From Bilabrum cf. latius (lineage: Eukaryota > Bigyra: Bicosoecida > Bigyra > Bicosoecida): 64,000 nucleotides of DNA. A program made the translations under genes and the position numbers. Every line of letters starts with the position of its first letter. The stretch's first letter is position 1. The notes beneath the pieces are model-generated. The model ran no database searches and had not been told where the DNA came from. It saw nothing but the letters and a program-made list of their open reading frames with translations. Location: contig OZ237739.1 of assembly GCA_965178125.1 (NCBI GenBank), positions 496,001 through 560,000 on the forward strand, written 5' to 3'. Positions 1-15,300 of this stretch are shown here, in pieces.

Positions 1-334
1 CCGTCGCATCCACGCCCACGCCGCCCTGCGCCGCCGCCGTGTTGCGGACCACGCCGCGCAGCACGATCTCCACGCCCTCCACAGTCAGCCCGTTGTCCGT
101 GCCGGCGTTCGTCACGTCGCCCAGCTGCACCGTCGCCGTGCCGGCCGCCCCGTCCACGCTCCAGTGGGACGAGTTCAGACCGCTCAGCGCGCCCGATCCG
201 CCCGCAAGCGACGACGTCACGTTCGACCCGGACCCTGCCGTGGCTCGCACTGACACCACCTCCAGCAGCTCCAGCACGTCCGCTCGAGACAGGCTCACGC
301 TCACCGACGACCCCACCAGAGTGCCTTCCGCAAG
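1..334 (-). repeat. Partial array unit at left edge
   Basis: This is the N-terminal part of the next unit in the protein direction. It begins right after the TAG at 335-337 and runs off the window, so the array continues to the left by an unknown number of units. Confidence 0.9.
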
Positions 335-3300
335 CTACAGCACCGCCGTCAGCTCCACCACCTGCCCCACCGCCACGCGCCCGGGACCCGCCACACTAGG
401 ATCCTCCACGCTCGCGTTCCACACCAATCCAGGACCAGGCACTGACACGGCCGTCGACTCAGGCGCCTCGGAGCTCTCGTTCCGGCTCACCCCGTACGAG
501 CTGCCCACCACCGGGTGCGAGCTCCACTCCACCCGCACGTCCGTCGGCACCGTCGTGCCAGATGCAGCCGCGTCCGTCAGACGCACGCGGTACACCAGCA
601 CAGAGCTGCTCACCACAGACTCCAACACGGCCCACTCGCCGCTCGTGCTGTGCCCGATCACCGACCCGCTCGTCTCGCGGTTGTACCGCTCCGTCCCGTC
701 CACCACCACAGACTCCACCACGTACGACGGGCCCGGCAGCGACGCGTCCACCAGCCGCACCCAGTACGCCTGGTTGTATCCCGCGCCCTGCGTCGCGTTC
801 ACTACCACCACCATCTGCACCACGTCGCCTCCGTCGCCCACCGCGCTGGCAGGACTCACAGACACAGACACATCCGGCTCCAGCACAGACAGGCTCGCCG
901 ACTCGGAGCTCATCGTCTCCTGCGTCACGAATGCCGCATCCACATCGATGCTGGCCCCGCGAGACACAGCGCTCACGTTCTCCACGGTCGCCTCCAGCAC
1001 CACCTCCAGGATCTCCCCGGCGCCAGACACGCCCACGTCCCGGTCCACATTGCGCAGCACGCACAGAGGCGCCCGGTACCACGACGCCAATGGACCGCCC
1101 AGACGCACCACAGACAGCCCGGACAGGTCATCCAGATACGACTGCACGCCAGACCCGCCCGACCCCACACCGCTGCAGCTCGACACCAGCACGCTGCTCG
1201 GCGACGAGTCAGTGCTGCCGTTCACCACCACGCGAGCCGACACCACCCGACGCAGACCGAGACCACTCACCAGCGACGATCCCGGCACAGACACGTTCAG
1301 CACCGCATCGCTCATGCGGGCTTCCGGCAGAGCCACGCTCACGTTCACAGTCACCACGCTGCCCACCACCACGTCCAGGCCGCCAGATGTCGCGCCGTCC
1401 GAAGACACAGACAGGCTCAACGATGGCGACCCCACGCTCAGCGACGATGCAGACGTGGTCGATACCACGGACTCGTTTCGGGACTCAGACGGGCTGGGAT
1501 GGCTGCCCCACCGCACGCTCACGAAAGGCACAGGGTACGATGCCCCGGCCTCCACGTCCGACGACACAAGCACCTCCCACTGCACGGCCAGCACCTGACC
1601 CGCTCCCACCTCGCTCAGCACAAGCACCGCGTCGGCCAGCGACGCAGACCCGCCTGCCACCAGCGACCCGTTCACCCACACGCGACCCATAGAGTACACC
1701 GGAGCCCCCGTGGCCGTCAAGCTCACGTTCGCCAGCACCGAGTCCGCAACCACCACGTCAAACACAGACGCGCCCGCCGACGCGATGGGCCGCAGCACAG
1801 TCGAGAACAACAGAGAGTCCCCGCCGTCCACGTCAGATAGCACCGACGGAAGCAACACATCCGGCCGAGACAGGCCCTGCCCCGCCACCGTCAAAGTCAC
1901 GCTCGAGTTCGTCACGGCAGGCACCACGTCCAAGCTAGACACAGACGCGATCACGCTAGACGTCGACCCGGCCGCCGCGTCCCGAAGCACGCGCCCGCCC
2001 ACCACCACCTCGATGGACTCGCTCACGCCATCCAGCGTGTCGTTGTTCACCATCGTGCACGGCCCGATCACCACCTCGCCCGTGCTGGCGTTCACGCTCG
2101 CGTGCGGCGCGCTGCCCAGCAGAGACAGTGGCGTCACCAGCACGCCGCCGCACACCACGCGCAGCTTCGTCAGAGACGGCCCGCTCACGGACACCACCGA
2201 GATGCTCGCAGGGTCCAGCACGCCGTCGGGCCCGCCAGGACGCACGCGGATCACCACGTCCCTCGCCGTGCCCGCTGGCAATGCGGCGGCCACCACCACC
2301 TCCACCGACTGGCCGCCCACCACGCTCGACGGACTCAGCGACGAGCTCAGGCTGCTGTCCGGCGTGCGCGCGTACATCTGCACCGCAGGATCCGCGTGCT
2401 GCATCAGCACATCCGCCTCCGCTGCCACGCTCGCGTTGCGGGAGTCGCCCACATCGGGGTGCGACCACCACCGGGCAGACAGGCTCGCGTTCACGCTGCC
2501 GCCAAGGTCGATGCTCGGCAGAAGCTCCACCTCCACCACCACCGACAACGAGTCGCCCACGTCCAGCCGAGGCCACACGATCACCGCGCCTGCAAGGCTG
2601 TCCGAAGACACCCCGGATGCCGACGCAGATGCCGCGTCCGCTCCCGCGCGACGAGACCCGCCCTCGCTCCACGCCGGCTGCACCACGCCGTTCACCCACA
2701 CGCCAGACACCACGTACCTGCCGTCCAGCAGCGTCGAGTCCAGCAGCGTCACGTTGAACACAGACGCGACCGATCCGCCCGCATGCCCCACCGTCATGGT
2801 GAAGTTCAGCTTGTCGCCGCCGTCCGTGTCCGTGAAGGCCACGGGGCTCACGCCGGGCGCTGCCAAAGACCCCTCCGATACCGTCAGCGTCACCACGCGA
2901 GACACGGCCTCGCCGCCGCTCAGGTCAGACCCAGACACAGACGCCGCCGCATCCACGCCCACGCCGCCCTGCGCCGCCGCCGTGTTGCGGACCACGCCGC
3001 GCAGCACGATCTCCACGCCCTCCACAGTCAGCCCGTTGTCCGTGCCGGCGTTCGTCACGTCGCCCAGCTGCACCGTCGCCGTGCCGGCCGCCCCGTCCAC
3101 GCTCCAGTGGGACGAGTTCAGACCGCTCAGCGCGCCCGATCCGCCCGCAAGCGACGACGTCACGTTCGACCCGGACCCTGCCGTGGCTCGCACTGACACC
3201 ACCTCCAGCAGCTCCAGCACGTCCGCTCGAGACAGGCTCACGCTCACCGACGACCCCACCAGAGTGCCTTCCGCAAGCTACAGCACCGCCGTCAGCTCCA

Positions 3301-6300
3301 CCACCTGCCCCACCGCCACGCGCCCGGGACCCGCCACACTAGGATCCTCCACGCTCGCGTTCCACACCAATCCAGGACCAGGCACTGACACGGCCGTCGA
3401 CTCAGGCGCCTCGGAGCTCTCGTTCCGGCTCACCCCGTACGAGCTGCCCACCACCGGGTGCGAGCTCCACTCCACCCGCACGTCCGTCGGCACCGTCGTG
3501 CCAGATGCAGCCGCGTCCGTCAGACGCACGCGGTACACCAGCACAGAGCTGCTCACCACAGACTCCAACATGGCCCACTCGCCGCTCGTGCTGTGCCCGA
3601 TCACCGACCCGCTCGTCTCGCGGTTGTACCGCTCCGTCCCGTCCACCACCACAGACTCCACCACGTACGACGGGCCCGGCAGCGACGCGTCCACCAGCCG
3701 CACCCAGTACGCCTGGTTGTATCCCGCGCCCTGCGTCGCGTTCACTACCACCACCATCTGCACCACGTCGCCTCCGTCGCCCACCGCGCTGGCAGGACTC
3801 ACAGACACAGACACATCCGGCTCCAGCACAGACAGGCTCGCCGACTCGGAGCTCATCGTCTCCTGCGTCACGAATGCCGCATCCACATCGATGCTGGCCC
3901 CGCGAGACACAGCGCTCACGTTCTCCACGGTCGCCTCCAGCACCACCTCCAGGATCTCCCCGGCGCCAGACACGCCCACGTCCCGGTCCACATTGCGCAG
4001 CACGCACAGAGGCGCCCGGTACCACGACGCCAATGGACCGCCCAGACGCACCACAGACAGCCCGGACAGGTCATCCAGATACGACTGCACGCCCGACCCG
4101 CCCGACCCCACACCGCTGCAGCTCGACACCAGCACGCTGCTCGGCGACGAGTCAGTGCTGCCGTTCACCACCACGCGAGCCGACACCACCCGACGCAGAC
4201 CGAGACCACTCACCAGCGACGATCCCGGCACAGACACGTTCAGCACCGCATCGCTCATGCGGGCTTCCGGCAGCGCCACGCTCACGTTCACAGTCACCAC
4301 GCTGCCCACCACCACGTCCAGGCCGCCAGATGTCGCGCCGTCCGAAGACACAGACAGGCTCAACGATGGCGACCCCACGCTCAGCGACGATGCAGACGTG
4401 GTCGATACCACGGACTCGTTTCGGGACTCAGACGGGCTGGGATGGCTGCCCCACCGCACGCTCACGAAAGGCACAGGGTACGATGCCCCGGCCTCCACGT
4501 CCGACGACACAAGCACCTCCCACTGCACGGCCAGCACCTGACCCGCTCCCACCTCGCTCAGCACAAGCACCGCGTCGGCCAGCGACGCAGACCCGCCTGC
4601 CACCAGCGACCCGTTCACCCACACGCGACCCACAGAGTACACCGGAGCCCCCGTGGCCGTCAAGCTCACGTTCGCCAGCACCGAGTCCGCGACCACCACG
4701 TCAAACACAGACGCGCCCGCCGACGCGACGGGCCGCAGCACAGTCGAGAACAACAGAGAGTCCCCGCCGTCCACGTCAGATAGCACCGACGGAAGCAACA
4801 CATCCGGCCGAGACAGGCCCTGCCCCGCCACCGTCAAAGTCACGCTCGAGTTCGTCACGGCAGGCACCACGTCCAAGCTAGACACAGACGCGATCACGCT
4901 AGACGTCGACCCGGCCGCCGCGTCCCGAAGCACGCGCCCGCCCACCACCACCTCGATGGACTCGCTCACGCCATCCAGCGTGTCGTTGTTCACCATCGTG
5001 CACGGCCCGATCACCACCTCGCCCGTGCTGGCGTTCACGCTCGCGTGCGGCGCGCTGCCCAGCAGTGACAGTGGCGTCACCAGCACGCCGCCGCACACCA
5101 CGCGCAGCTTCGTCAGAGACGGCCCGCTCACGGACACCACCGAGATGCTCGCAGGGTCCAGCACGCCGTCGGGCCCGCCAGGACGCACGCGGATCACCAC
5201 GTCCCTCGCCGTGCCCGCTGGCAATGCGGCGGCCACCACCACCTCCACCGACTGGCCGCCCACCACGCTCGACGGACTCAGCGACGAGCTCAGGCTGCTG
5301 TCCGGCGTGCGCGCGTACATCTGCACCGCAGGATCCGCGTGCTGCATCAGCACATCCGCCTCCGCTGCCACGCTCGCGTTGCGGGAGTCGCCCACATCGG
5401 GGTGCGACCACCACCGGGCAGACAGGCTCGCGTTCACGCTGCCGCCAAGGTCGATGCTCGGCAGAAGCTCCACCTCCACCACCACCGACAACGAGTCGCC
5501 CACGTCCAGCCGAGGCCACACGATCACCGTGCCTGCAAGGCTCTCTGCAGACACCCCGGATGCCGACGCAGATGCCGCGTCCGCTCCCGCGCGACGAGAC
5601 CCGCCCTCGCTCCACGCCGGCTGCACCACGCCGTTCACCCACACGCCAGACACCACGTACCTGCCGTCCAGCAGCGTCGAGTCCAGCAGCGTCACGTTGA
5701 ACACAGACGCGGCCGATCCGCCCGCATGCCCCACCGTCATGGTGAAGTTCAGCTTGTCGCCGCCGTCCGTGTCCGTGAAGGCCACGGGGCTCACGCCGGG
5801 CGCTGCCAAAGACCCCTCCGATACCGTCAGCGTCACCACGCGAGACACGGCCTCGCCGCCGCTCAGGTCAGACCCAGACACAGACGCCGTCGCATCCACG
5901 CCCACGCCGCCCTGCGCCGCCGCCGTGTTGCGGACCACGCCGCGCAGCACGATCTCCACGCCCTCCACAGTCAGCCCGTTGTCCGTGCCGGCGTTCGTCA
6001 CGTCGCCCAGCTGCACCGTCGCCGTGCCGGCCGCCCCGTCCACGCTCCAGTGGGACGAGTTCAGACCGCTCAGCGCGCCCGATCCGCCCGCAAGCGACGA
6101 CGTCACGTTCGACCCGGACCCTGCCGTGGCTCGCACTGACACCACCTCCAGCAGCTCCAGCACGTCCGCTCGAGACAGGCTCACGCTCACCGACGACCCC
6201 ACCAGAGTGCCTTCCGCAAGCTACAGCACCGCCGTCAGCTCCACCACCTGCCCCACCGCCACGCGCCCGGGACCCGCCACACTAGGATCCTCCACGCTCG

Positions 6301-9300
6301 CGTTCCACACCAATCCAGGACCAGGCACTGACACGGCCGTCGACTCAGGCGCCTCGGAGCTCTCGTTCCGGCTCACCCCGTACGAGCTGCCCACCACCGG
6401 GTGCGAGCTCCACTCCACCCGCACGTCCGTCGGCACCGTCGTGCCAGATGCAGCCGCGTCCGTCAGACGCACGCGGTACACCAGCACAGAGCTGCTCACC
6501 ACAGACTCCAACACGGCCCACTCGCCGCTCGTGCTGTGCCCGATCACCGACCCGCTCGTCTCGCGGCTGTACCGCTCCGTCCCGTCCACCACCACAGACT
6601 CCACCACGTACGACGGGCCCGGCAGCGACGCGTCCACCAGCCGCACCCAGTACGCCTGGTTGTATCCCGCGCCCTGCGTCGCGTTCACTACCACCACCAT
6701 CTGCACCACGTCGCCTCCGTCGCCCACCGCGCTGGCAGGACTCACAGACACAGACACATCCGGCTCCAGCACAGACAGGCTCGCCGACTCGGAGCTCATC
6801 GTCTCCTGCGTCACGAATGCCGCATCCACATCGATGCTGGCCCCGCGAGACACAGCGCTCACGTTCTCCACGGTCGCCTCCAGCACCACCTCCAGGATCT
6901 CCCCGGCGCCAGACACGCCCACGTCCCGGTCCACATTGCGCAGCACGCACAGAGGCGCCCGGTACCACGACGCCAATGGACCGCCCAGACGCACCACAGA
7001 CAGCCCGGACAGGTCATCCAGATACGACTGCACGCCCGACCCGCCCGACCCCACACCGCTGCAGCTCGACACCAGCACGCTGCTCGGCGACGAGTCAGTG
7101 CTGCCGTTCACCACCACGCGAGCCGACACCACCCGACGCAGACCGAGACCACTCACCAGCGACGATCCCGGCACAGACACGTTCAGCACCGCATCGCTCA
7201 TGCGGGCTTCCGGCAGAGCCACGCTCACGTTCACAGTCACCACGCTGCCCACCACCACGTCCAGGCCGCCAGATGTCGCGCCGTCCGAAGACACAGACAG
7301 GCTCAACGATGGCGACCCCACGCTCAGCGACGATGCAGACGTGGTCGATACCACGGACTCGTTCCGGGACTCAGACGGGCTGGGATGGCTGCCCCACCGC
7401 ACGCTCACGAAAGGCACAGGGTACGATGCCCCGGCCTCCACGTCCGACGACACAAGCACCTCCCACTGCACGGCCAGCACCTGACCCGCTCCCACCTCGC
7501 TCAGCACAAGCACCGCGTCGGCCAGCGACGCAGACCCGCCTGCCACCAGCGACCCGTTCACCCACACGCGACCCACAGAGTACACCGGAGCCCCCGTGGC
7601 CGTCAAGCTCACGTTCGCCAGCACCGAGTCCGCGACCACCACGTCAAACACAGACGCGCCCGCCGACGCGATGGGCCGCAGCACAGTCGAGAACAACAGA
7701 GAGTCCCCGCCGTCCACGTCAGATAGCACCGACGGAAGCAACACATCCGGCCGAGACAGGCCCTGCCCCGCCACCGTCAAAGTCACGCTCGAGTTCGTCA
7801 CGGCAGGCACCACGTCCAAGCTAGACACAGACGCGATCACGCTAGACGTCGACCCGGCCGCCGCGTCCCGAAGCACGCGCCCGCCCACCACCACCTCGAT
7901 GGACTCGCTCACGCCATCCAGCGTGTCGTTGTTCACCATCGTGCACGGCCCGATCACCACCTCGCCCGTGCTGGCGTTCACGCTCGCGTGCGGCGCGCTG
8001 CCCAGCAGTGACAGTGGCGTCACCAGCACGCCGCCGCACACCACGCGCAGCTTCGTCAGAGACGGCCCGCTCACGGACACCACCGAGATGCTCGCAGGGT
8101 CCAGCACGCCGTCGGGCCCGCCAGGACGCACGCGGATCACCACGTCCCTCGCCGTGCCCGCTGGCAATGCGGCGGCCACCACCACCTCCACCGACTGGCC
8201 GCCCACCACGCTCGACGGACTCAGCGACGAGCTCAGGCTGCTGTCCGGCGTGCGCGCGTACATCTGCACCGCAGGATCCGCGTGCTGCATCAGCACATCC
8301 GCCTCCGCTGCCACGCTCGCGTTGCGGGAGTCGCCCACATCGGGGTGCGACCACCACCGGGCAGACAGGCTCGCGTTCACGCTGCCGCCAAGGTCGATGC
8401 TCGGCAGAAGCTCCACCTCCACCACCACCGACAACGAGTCGCCCACGTCCAGCCGAGGCCACACGATCACCGCGCCTGCAAGGCTGTCCGCAGACACCCC
8501 GGATGCCGACGCAGATGCCGTGTCCGCTCCCGCGCGACGAGACCCGCCCTCGCTCCACGCCGGCTGCACCACGCCGTTCACCCACACGCCAGACACCACG
8601 TACCTGCCGTCCAGCAGCGTCGAGTCCAGCAGCGTCACGTTGAACACAGACGCGGCCGATCCGCCCGCATGCCCCACCGTCATGGTGAAGTTCAGCTTGT
8701 CGCCGCCGTCCGTGTCCGTGAAGGCCACGGGGCTCACGCCGGGCGCTGCCAAAGACCCCTCCGATACCGTCAGCGTCACCACGCGAGACACGGCCTCGCC
8801 GCCGCTCAGGTCAGACCCAGACACAGACGCCGTCGCATCCACGCCCACGCCGCCCTGCGCCGCCGCCGTGTTGCGGACCACGCCGCGCAGCACGATCTCC
8901 ACGCCCTCCACAGTCAGCCCGTTGTCCGTGCCGGCGTTCGTCACGTCGCCCAGCTGCACCGTCGCCGTGCCGGCCGCCCCGTCCACGCTCCAGTGGGACG
9001 AGTTCAGGCCGCTCAGCGCGCCCGATCCGCCCGCAAGCGACGACGTCACGTTCGACCCGGACCCTGCCGTGGCTCGCACTGACACCACCTCCAGCAGCTC
9101 CAGCACGTCCGCTCGAGACAGGCTCACGCTCACCGACGACCCCACCAGAGTGCCTTCCGCAAGCTACAGCACCGCCGTCAGCTCCACCACCTGCCCCACC
9201 GCCACGCGCCCGGGACCCGCCACACTAGGATCCTACACGCTCGCGTTCCACACCAATCCAGGACCAGGCACTGACACGGCCGTCGACACAGGCGCCTCGG

Positions 9301-12300
9301 AGCTCTCGTTCCGGCTCACCCCGTACGAGCTGCCCACCACCGGGTGCGAGCTCCACTCCACCCGCACGTCCGTCGGCACCGTCGTGCCAGATGCAGCCGC
9401 GTCCGTCAGACGCACGCGGTACACCAGCACAGAGCTGCTCACCACAGACTCCAACACGGCCCACTCGCCGCTCGTGCTGTGCCCGATCACCGACCCGCTC
9501 GTCTCGCGGTTGTACCGCTCCGTCCCGTCCACCACCACAGACTCCACCACGTACGACGGGCCCGGCAGCGACGCGTCCACCAGCCGCACCCAGTACGCCT
9601 GGTTGTATCCCGCGCCCTGCGTCGCGTTCACTACCACCACCATCTGCACCGCGTCGCCTCCGTCGCCCACCGCGCTGGCAGGACTCACAGACACAGACAC
9701 ATCCGGCTCCAGCACAGACAGGCTCGCCGACTCGGAGCTCATCGTCTCCTGCGTCACGAATGCCGCATCCACATCGATGCTGGCCCCGCGAGACACAGCG
9801 CTCACGTTCTCCACGGTCGCCTCCAGCACCACCTCCAGGATCTCCCCGGCGCCAGACACGCCCACGTCCCGGTCCACATTGCGCAGCACGCACAGAGGCG
9901 CCCGGTACCACGACGCCAATGGACCGCCCAGACGCACCACAGACAGCCCGGACAGGTCATCCAGATACGACTGCACGCCAGACCCGCCCGACCCCACACC
10001 GCTGCAGCTCGACACCAGCACGCTGCTCGGCGACGAGTCAGTGCTGCCGTTCACCACCACGCGAGCCGACACCACCCGACGCAGACCGAGACCACTCACC
10101 AGCGACGATCCCGGCACAGACACGTTCAGCACCGCATCGCTCATGCGGGCTTCCGGCAGAGCCACGCTCACGTTCACAGTCACCACGCTGCCCACCACCA
10201 CGTCCAGGCCGCCAGATGTCGCGCCGTCCGAAGACACAGACAGGCTCAACGATGGCGACCCCACGCTCAGCGACGATGCAGACGTGGTCGATACCACGGA
10301 CTCGTTTCGAGACTCAGACGGGCTGGGATGGCTGCCCCACCGCACGCTCACGAAAGGCACAGGGTACGATGCCCCGGCCTCCACGTCCGACGACACAAGC
10401 ACCTCCCACTGCACGGCCAGCACCTGACCCGCTCCCACCTCGCTCAGCACAAGCACCGCGTCGGCCAGCGACGCAGACCCGCCTGCCACCAGCGACCCGT
10501 TCACCCACACGCGACCCACAGAGTACACCGGAGCCCCCGTGGCCGTCAAGCTCACGTTCGCCAGCACCGAGTCCGCGACCACCACGTCAAACACAGACGC
10601 GCCCGCCGACGCGATGGGCCGCAGCACAGTCGAGAACAACAGAGAGTCCCCGCCGTCCACGTCAGACAGCACCGACGGAAGCAACACATCCGGCCGAGAC
10701 AGGCCCTGCCCCGCCACCGTCAAAGTCACGCTCGAGTTCGTCACGGCAGGCACCACGTCCAAGCTAGACACAGACGCGATCACGCTAGACGTCGACCCGG
10801 CCGCCGCGTCCCGAAGCACGCGCCCGCCCACCACCACCTCGATGGACTCGCTCACGCCATCCAGCGTGTCGTTATTCACCATCGTGCACGGACCGATCAC
10901 CACCTCGCCCGTGCTGGCGTTCACGCTCGCGTGCGGCGCGCTGCCCAGCAGAGACAGTGGCGTCACCAGCACGCCGCCGCACACCACGCGCAGCTTCGTC
11001 AGAGACGGCCCGCTCACGGACACCACCGAGATGCTCGCAGGGTCCAGCACGCCGTCGGGCCCGCCAGGACGCACGCGGATCACCACGTCCCTCGCCGTGC
11101 CCGCTGGCAATGCGGCGGCCACCACCACCTCCACCGACTGGCCGCCCACCACGCTCGACGGACTCAGCGACGAGCTCAGGCTGCTGTCCGGCGTGCGCGC
11201 GTACATCTGCACCGCAGGATCCGCGTGCTGCATCAGCACATCTGCCTCCGCTGCCACGCTCGCGTTGCGGGAGTCGCCCACGTCGGGGTGCGACCACCAC
11301 CGGGCAGACAGGCTCGCGTTCACGCTGCCGCCAAGGTCGATGCTCGGCAGAAGCTCCACCTCCACCACCACCGACAACGAGTCGCCCACGTCCAGCCGAG
11401 GCCACACGATCACCGCGCCTGCAAGGCTGTCCGCAGACACCCCGGATGCCGACGCAGATGCCGCGTCCGCTCCCGCGCGACGAGACCCGCCCTCGCTCCA
11501 CGCCGGCTGCACCACGCCGTTCACCCACACGCCAGACACCACGTACCTGCCGTCCAGCAGCGTCGAGTCCAGCAGCGTCACGTTGAACACAGACGCGGCC
11601 GATCCGCCCGCATGCCCCACCGTCATGGTGAAGTTCAGCTTGTCGCCGCCGTCCGTGTCCGTGAAGGCCACGGGGCCCACGCCGGGCGCTGCCAAAGACC
11701 CCTCCGATACCGTCAGCGTCACCACGCGAGACACGGCCTCGCCGCCGCTCAGGTCAGACCCAGACACAGACGCCGTCGCATCCACGCCCACGCCGCCCTG
11801 CGCCGCCGCCGTGTTGCGGACCACGCCGCGCAGCACGATCTCCACGCCCTCCACAGTCAGCCCATCGTCCGTGCCGGCGTTCGTCACGTCGCCCAGCTGC
11901 ACCGTCGCCGTGCCGGCCGCCCCGTCCACGCTCCAGTGGGACGAGTTCAGGCCGCTCAGCGCGCCCGATCCGCCCGCAAGCGACGACGTCACGTTCGACC
12001 CGGACCCTGCCGTGGCTCGCACTGACACCACCTCCAGCAGCTCCAGCACGTCCGCTCGAGACAGGCTCACGCTCACCGACGACCCCACCAGAGTGCCTTC
12101 CGCAAGCTACAGCACCGCCGTCAGCTCCACCACCTGCCCCACCGCCACGCGCCCGGGACCCGCCACACTAGGATCCTCCACGCTCGCGTTCCACACCAAT
12201 CCAGGACCAGGCACTGACACGGCCGTCGACACAGGCGCCTCGGAGCTCTCGTTCCGGCTCACCCCGTACGAGCTGCCCACCACCGGGTGCGAGCTCCACT

Positions 12301-15300
12301 CCACCCGCACGTCCGTCGGCACCGTCGTGCCAGATGCAGCCGCGTCCGTCAGACGCACGCGGTACACCAGCACAGAGCTGCTCACCACAGACTCCAACAC
12401 GGCCCACTCGCCGCTCGTGCTGTGCCCGATCACCGACCCGCTCGTCTCGCGGTTGTACCGCTCCGTCCCGTCCACCACCACAGACTCCACTACGTACGAC
12501 GGGCCCGGCAGCGACGCGTCCACCAGCCGCACCCAGTACGCCTGGTTGTATCCCGCGCCCTGCGTCGCGTTCACTACCACCACCATCTGCACCACGTCGC
12601 CTCCGTCGCCCACCGCGCTGGCAGGACTCACAGACACAGACACATCCGGCTCCAGCACAGACAGGCTCGCCGACTCGGAGCTCATCGTCTCCTGCGTCAC
12701 GAATGCCGCATCCACATCGATGCTGGCCCCGCGAGACACAGCGCTCACGTTCTCCACGGTCGCCTCCAGCACCACCTCCAGGATCTCCCCGGCGCCAGAC
12801 ACGCCCACGTCCCGGTCCACATTGCGCAGCACGCACAGAGGCGCCCGGTACCACGACGCCAATGGACCGCCCAGACGCACCACAGACAGCCCGGACAGGT
12901 CATCCAGATACGACTGCACGCCAGACCCGCCCGACCCCACACCGCTGCAGCTCGACACCAGCACGCTGCTCGGCGACGAGTCAGTGCTGCCGTTCACCAC
13001 CACGCGAGCCGACACCACCCGACGCAGACCGAGACCACTCACCAGCGACGATCCCGGCACAGACACGTTCAGCACCGCATCGCTCATGCGGGCTTCCGGC
13101 AGAGCCACGCTCACGTTCACAGTCACCACGCTGCCCACCACCACGTCCAGGCCGCCAGATGTCGCGCCGTCCGAAGACACAGACAGGCTCAACGATGGCG
13201 ACCCCACGCTCAGCGACGATGCAGACGTGGTCGATACCACGGACTCGTTTCGAGACTCAGACGGGCTGGGATGGCTGCCCCACCGCACGCTCACGAAAGG
13301 CACAGGGTACGATGCCCCGGCCTCCACGTCCGACGACACAAGCACCTCCCACTGCACGGCCAGCACCTGACCCGCTCCCACCTCGCTCAGCACAAGCACC
13401 GCGTCGGCCAGCGACGCAGACCCGCCTGCCACCAGCGACCCGTTTACCCACACGCGACCCATAGAGTACACCGGAGCCCCCGTGGCCGTCAAGCTCACGT
13501 TCGCCAGCACCGAGTCCGCAACCACCACGTCAAACACAGACGCGCCCGCCGACGCGATGGGCCGCAGCACAGTCGAGAACAACAGAGAGTCCCCGCCGTC
13601 CACGTCAGATAGCACCGACGGAAGCAACACATCCGGCCGAGACAGGCCCTGCCCCGCCACCGTCAAAGTCACGCTCGAGTTCGTCACGGCAGGCACCACG
13701 TCCAAGCTAGACACAGACGCGATCACGCTAGACGTCGACCCGGCCGCCGCGTCCCGAAGCACGCGCCCGCCCACCACCACCTCGATGGACTCGCTCACGC
13801 CATCCAGCGTGTCGTTGTTCACCATCGTGCACGGCCCGATCACCACCTCGCCCGTGCTGGCGTTCACGCTCGCGTGCGGCGCGCTGCCCAGCAGAGACAG
13901 TGGCGTCACCAGCACGCCGCCGCACACCACGCGCAGCTTCGTCAGAGACGGCCCGCTCACGGACACCACCGAGATGCTCGCAGGGTCCAGCACGCCGTCG
14001 GGCCCGCCAGGACGCACGCGGATCACCACGTCCCTCGCCGTGCCCGCTGGCAATGCGGCGGCCACCACCACCTCCACCGACTGGCCGCCCACCACGCTCG
14101 ACGGACTCAGCGACGAGCTCAGGCTGCTGTCCGGCGTACGCGCGTACATCTGCACCGCAGGATCCGCGTGCTGCATCAGCACATCCGCCTCCGCTGCCAC
14201 GCTCGCGTTGCGGGAGTCGCCCACATCGGGGTGCGACCACCACCGGGCAGACAGGCTCGCGTTCACACTGCCGCCAAGGTCGATGCTCGGCAGAAGCTCC
14301 ACCTCCACCACCACCGACAACGAGTCGCCCACGTCCAGCCGAGGCCACACGATCACCGCGCCTGCAAGGCTCTCCGCAGACACCCCGGATGCCGACGCAG
14401 ATGCCGCGTCCGCTCCCGCGCGACGAGACCCGCCCTCGCTCCACGCCGGCTGCACCACGCCGTTCACCCACACGCCAGACAGCACATACCTGCCGTCCAG
14501 CAGCGTCGAGTCCAGCAGCGTCACGTTAAACACAGACGCGGCCGATCCGCCCGCATGCCCCACCGTCATGGTGAAGTTCAGCTTGTCGCCGCCGTCCGTG
14601 TCCGTGAAGGCCACCGGGCTCACGCCGGGCGCTGCCAAAGACCCCTCCGATACCGTCAGCGTCACAACGCGAGACACGGCCTCGCCGCCGCTCAGGTCAG
14701 ACCCAGACACAGACGCCGTCGCATCCACGCCCACGCCGCCCTGCGCCGCCGCCGTGTTGCGGACCACGCCGCGCAGCACGATCTCCACGCCCTCCACAGT
14801 CAGCCCATTGTCCGTGCCGGCGTTCGTCACGTCGCCCAGCTGCACCGTCGCCGTGCCGGCCGCCCCGTCCACGCTCCAGTGGGACGAGTTCAGGCCGCTC
14901 AGCGCGCCCGATCCGCCCGCAAGCGACGACGTCACGTTCGACCCGGACCCTGCCGTGGCTCGCACTGACACCACCTCCAGCAGCTCCAGCACGTCCGCTC
15001 GAGACAGGCTCACGCTCACCGACGACCCCACCAGAGTGCCTTCCGCAAGCTACAGCACCGCCGTCAGCTCCACCACCTGCCCCACCGCCACGCGCCCGGG
15101 ACCCGCCACACTAGGATCCTCCACGCTCGCGTTCCACACCAATCCAGGACCAGGCACTGACACGGCCGTCGACTCAGGCGCCTCGGAGCTCTCGTTCCGG
15201 CTCACCCCGTACGAGCTGCCCACCACCGGGTGCGAGCTCCACTCCACCCGCACGTCCGTCGGCACCGTCGTGCCAGATGCAGCCGCGTCCGTCAGACGCA

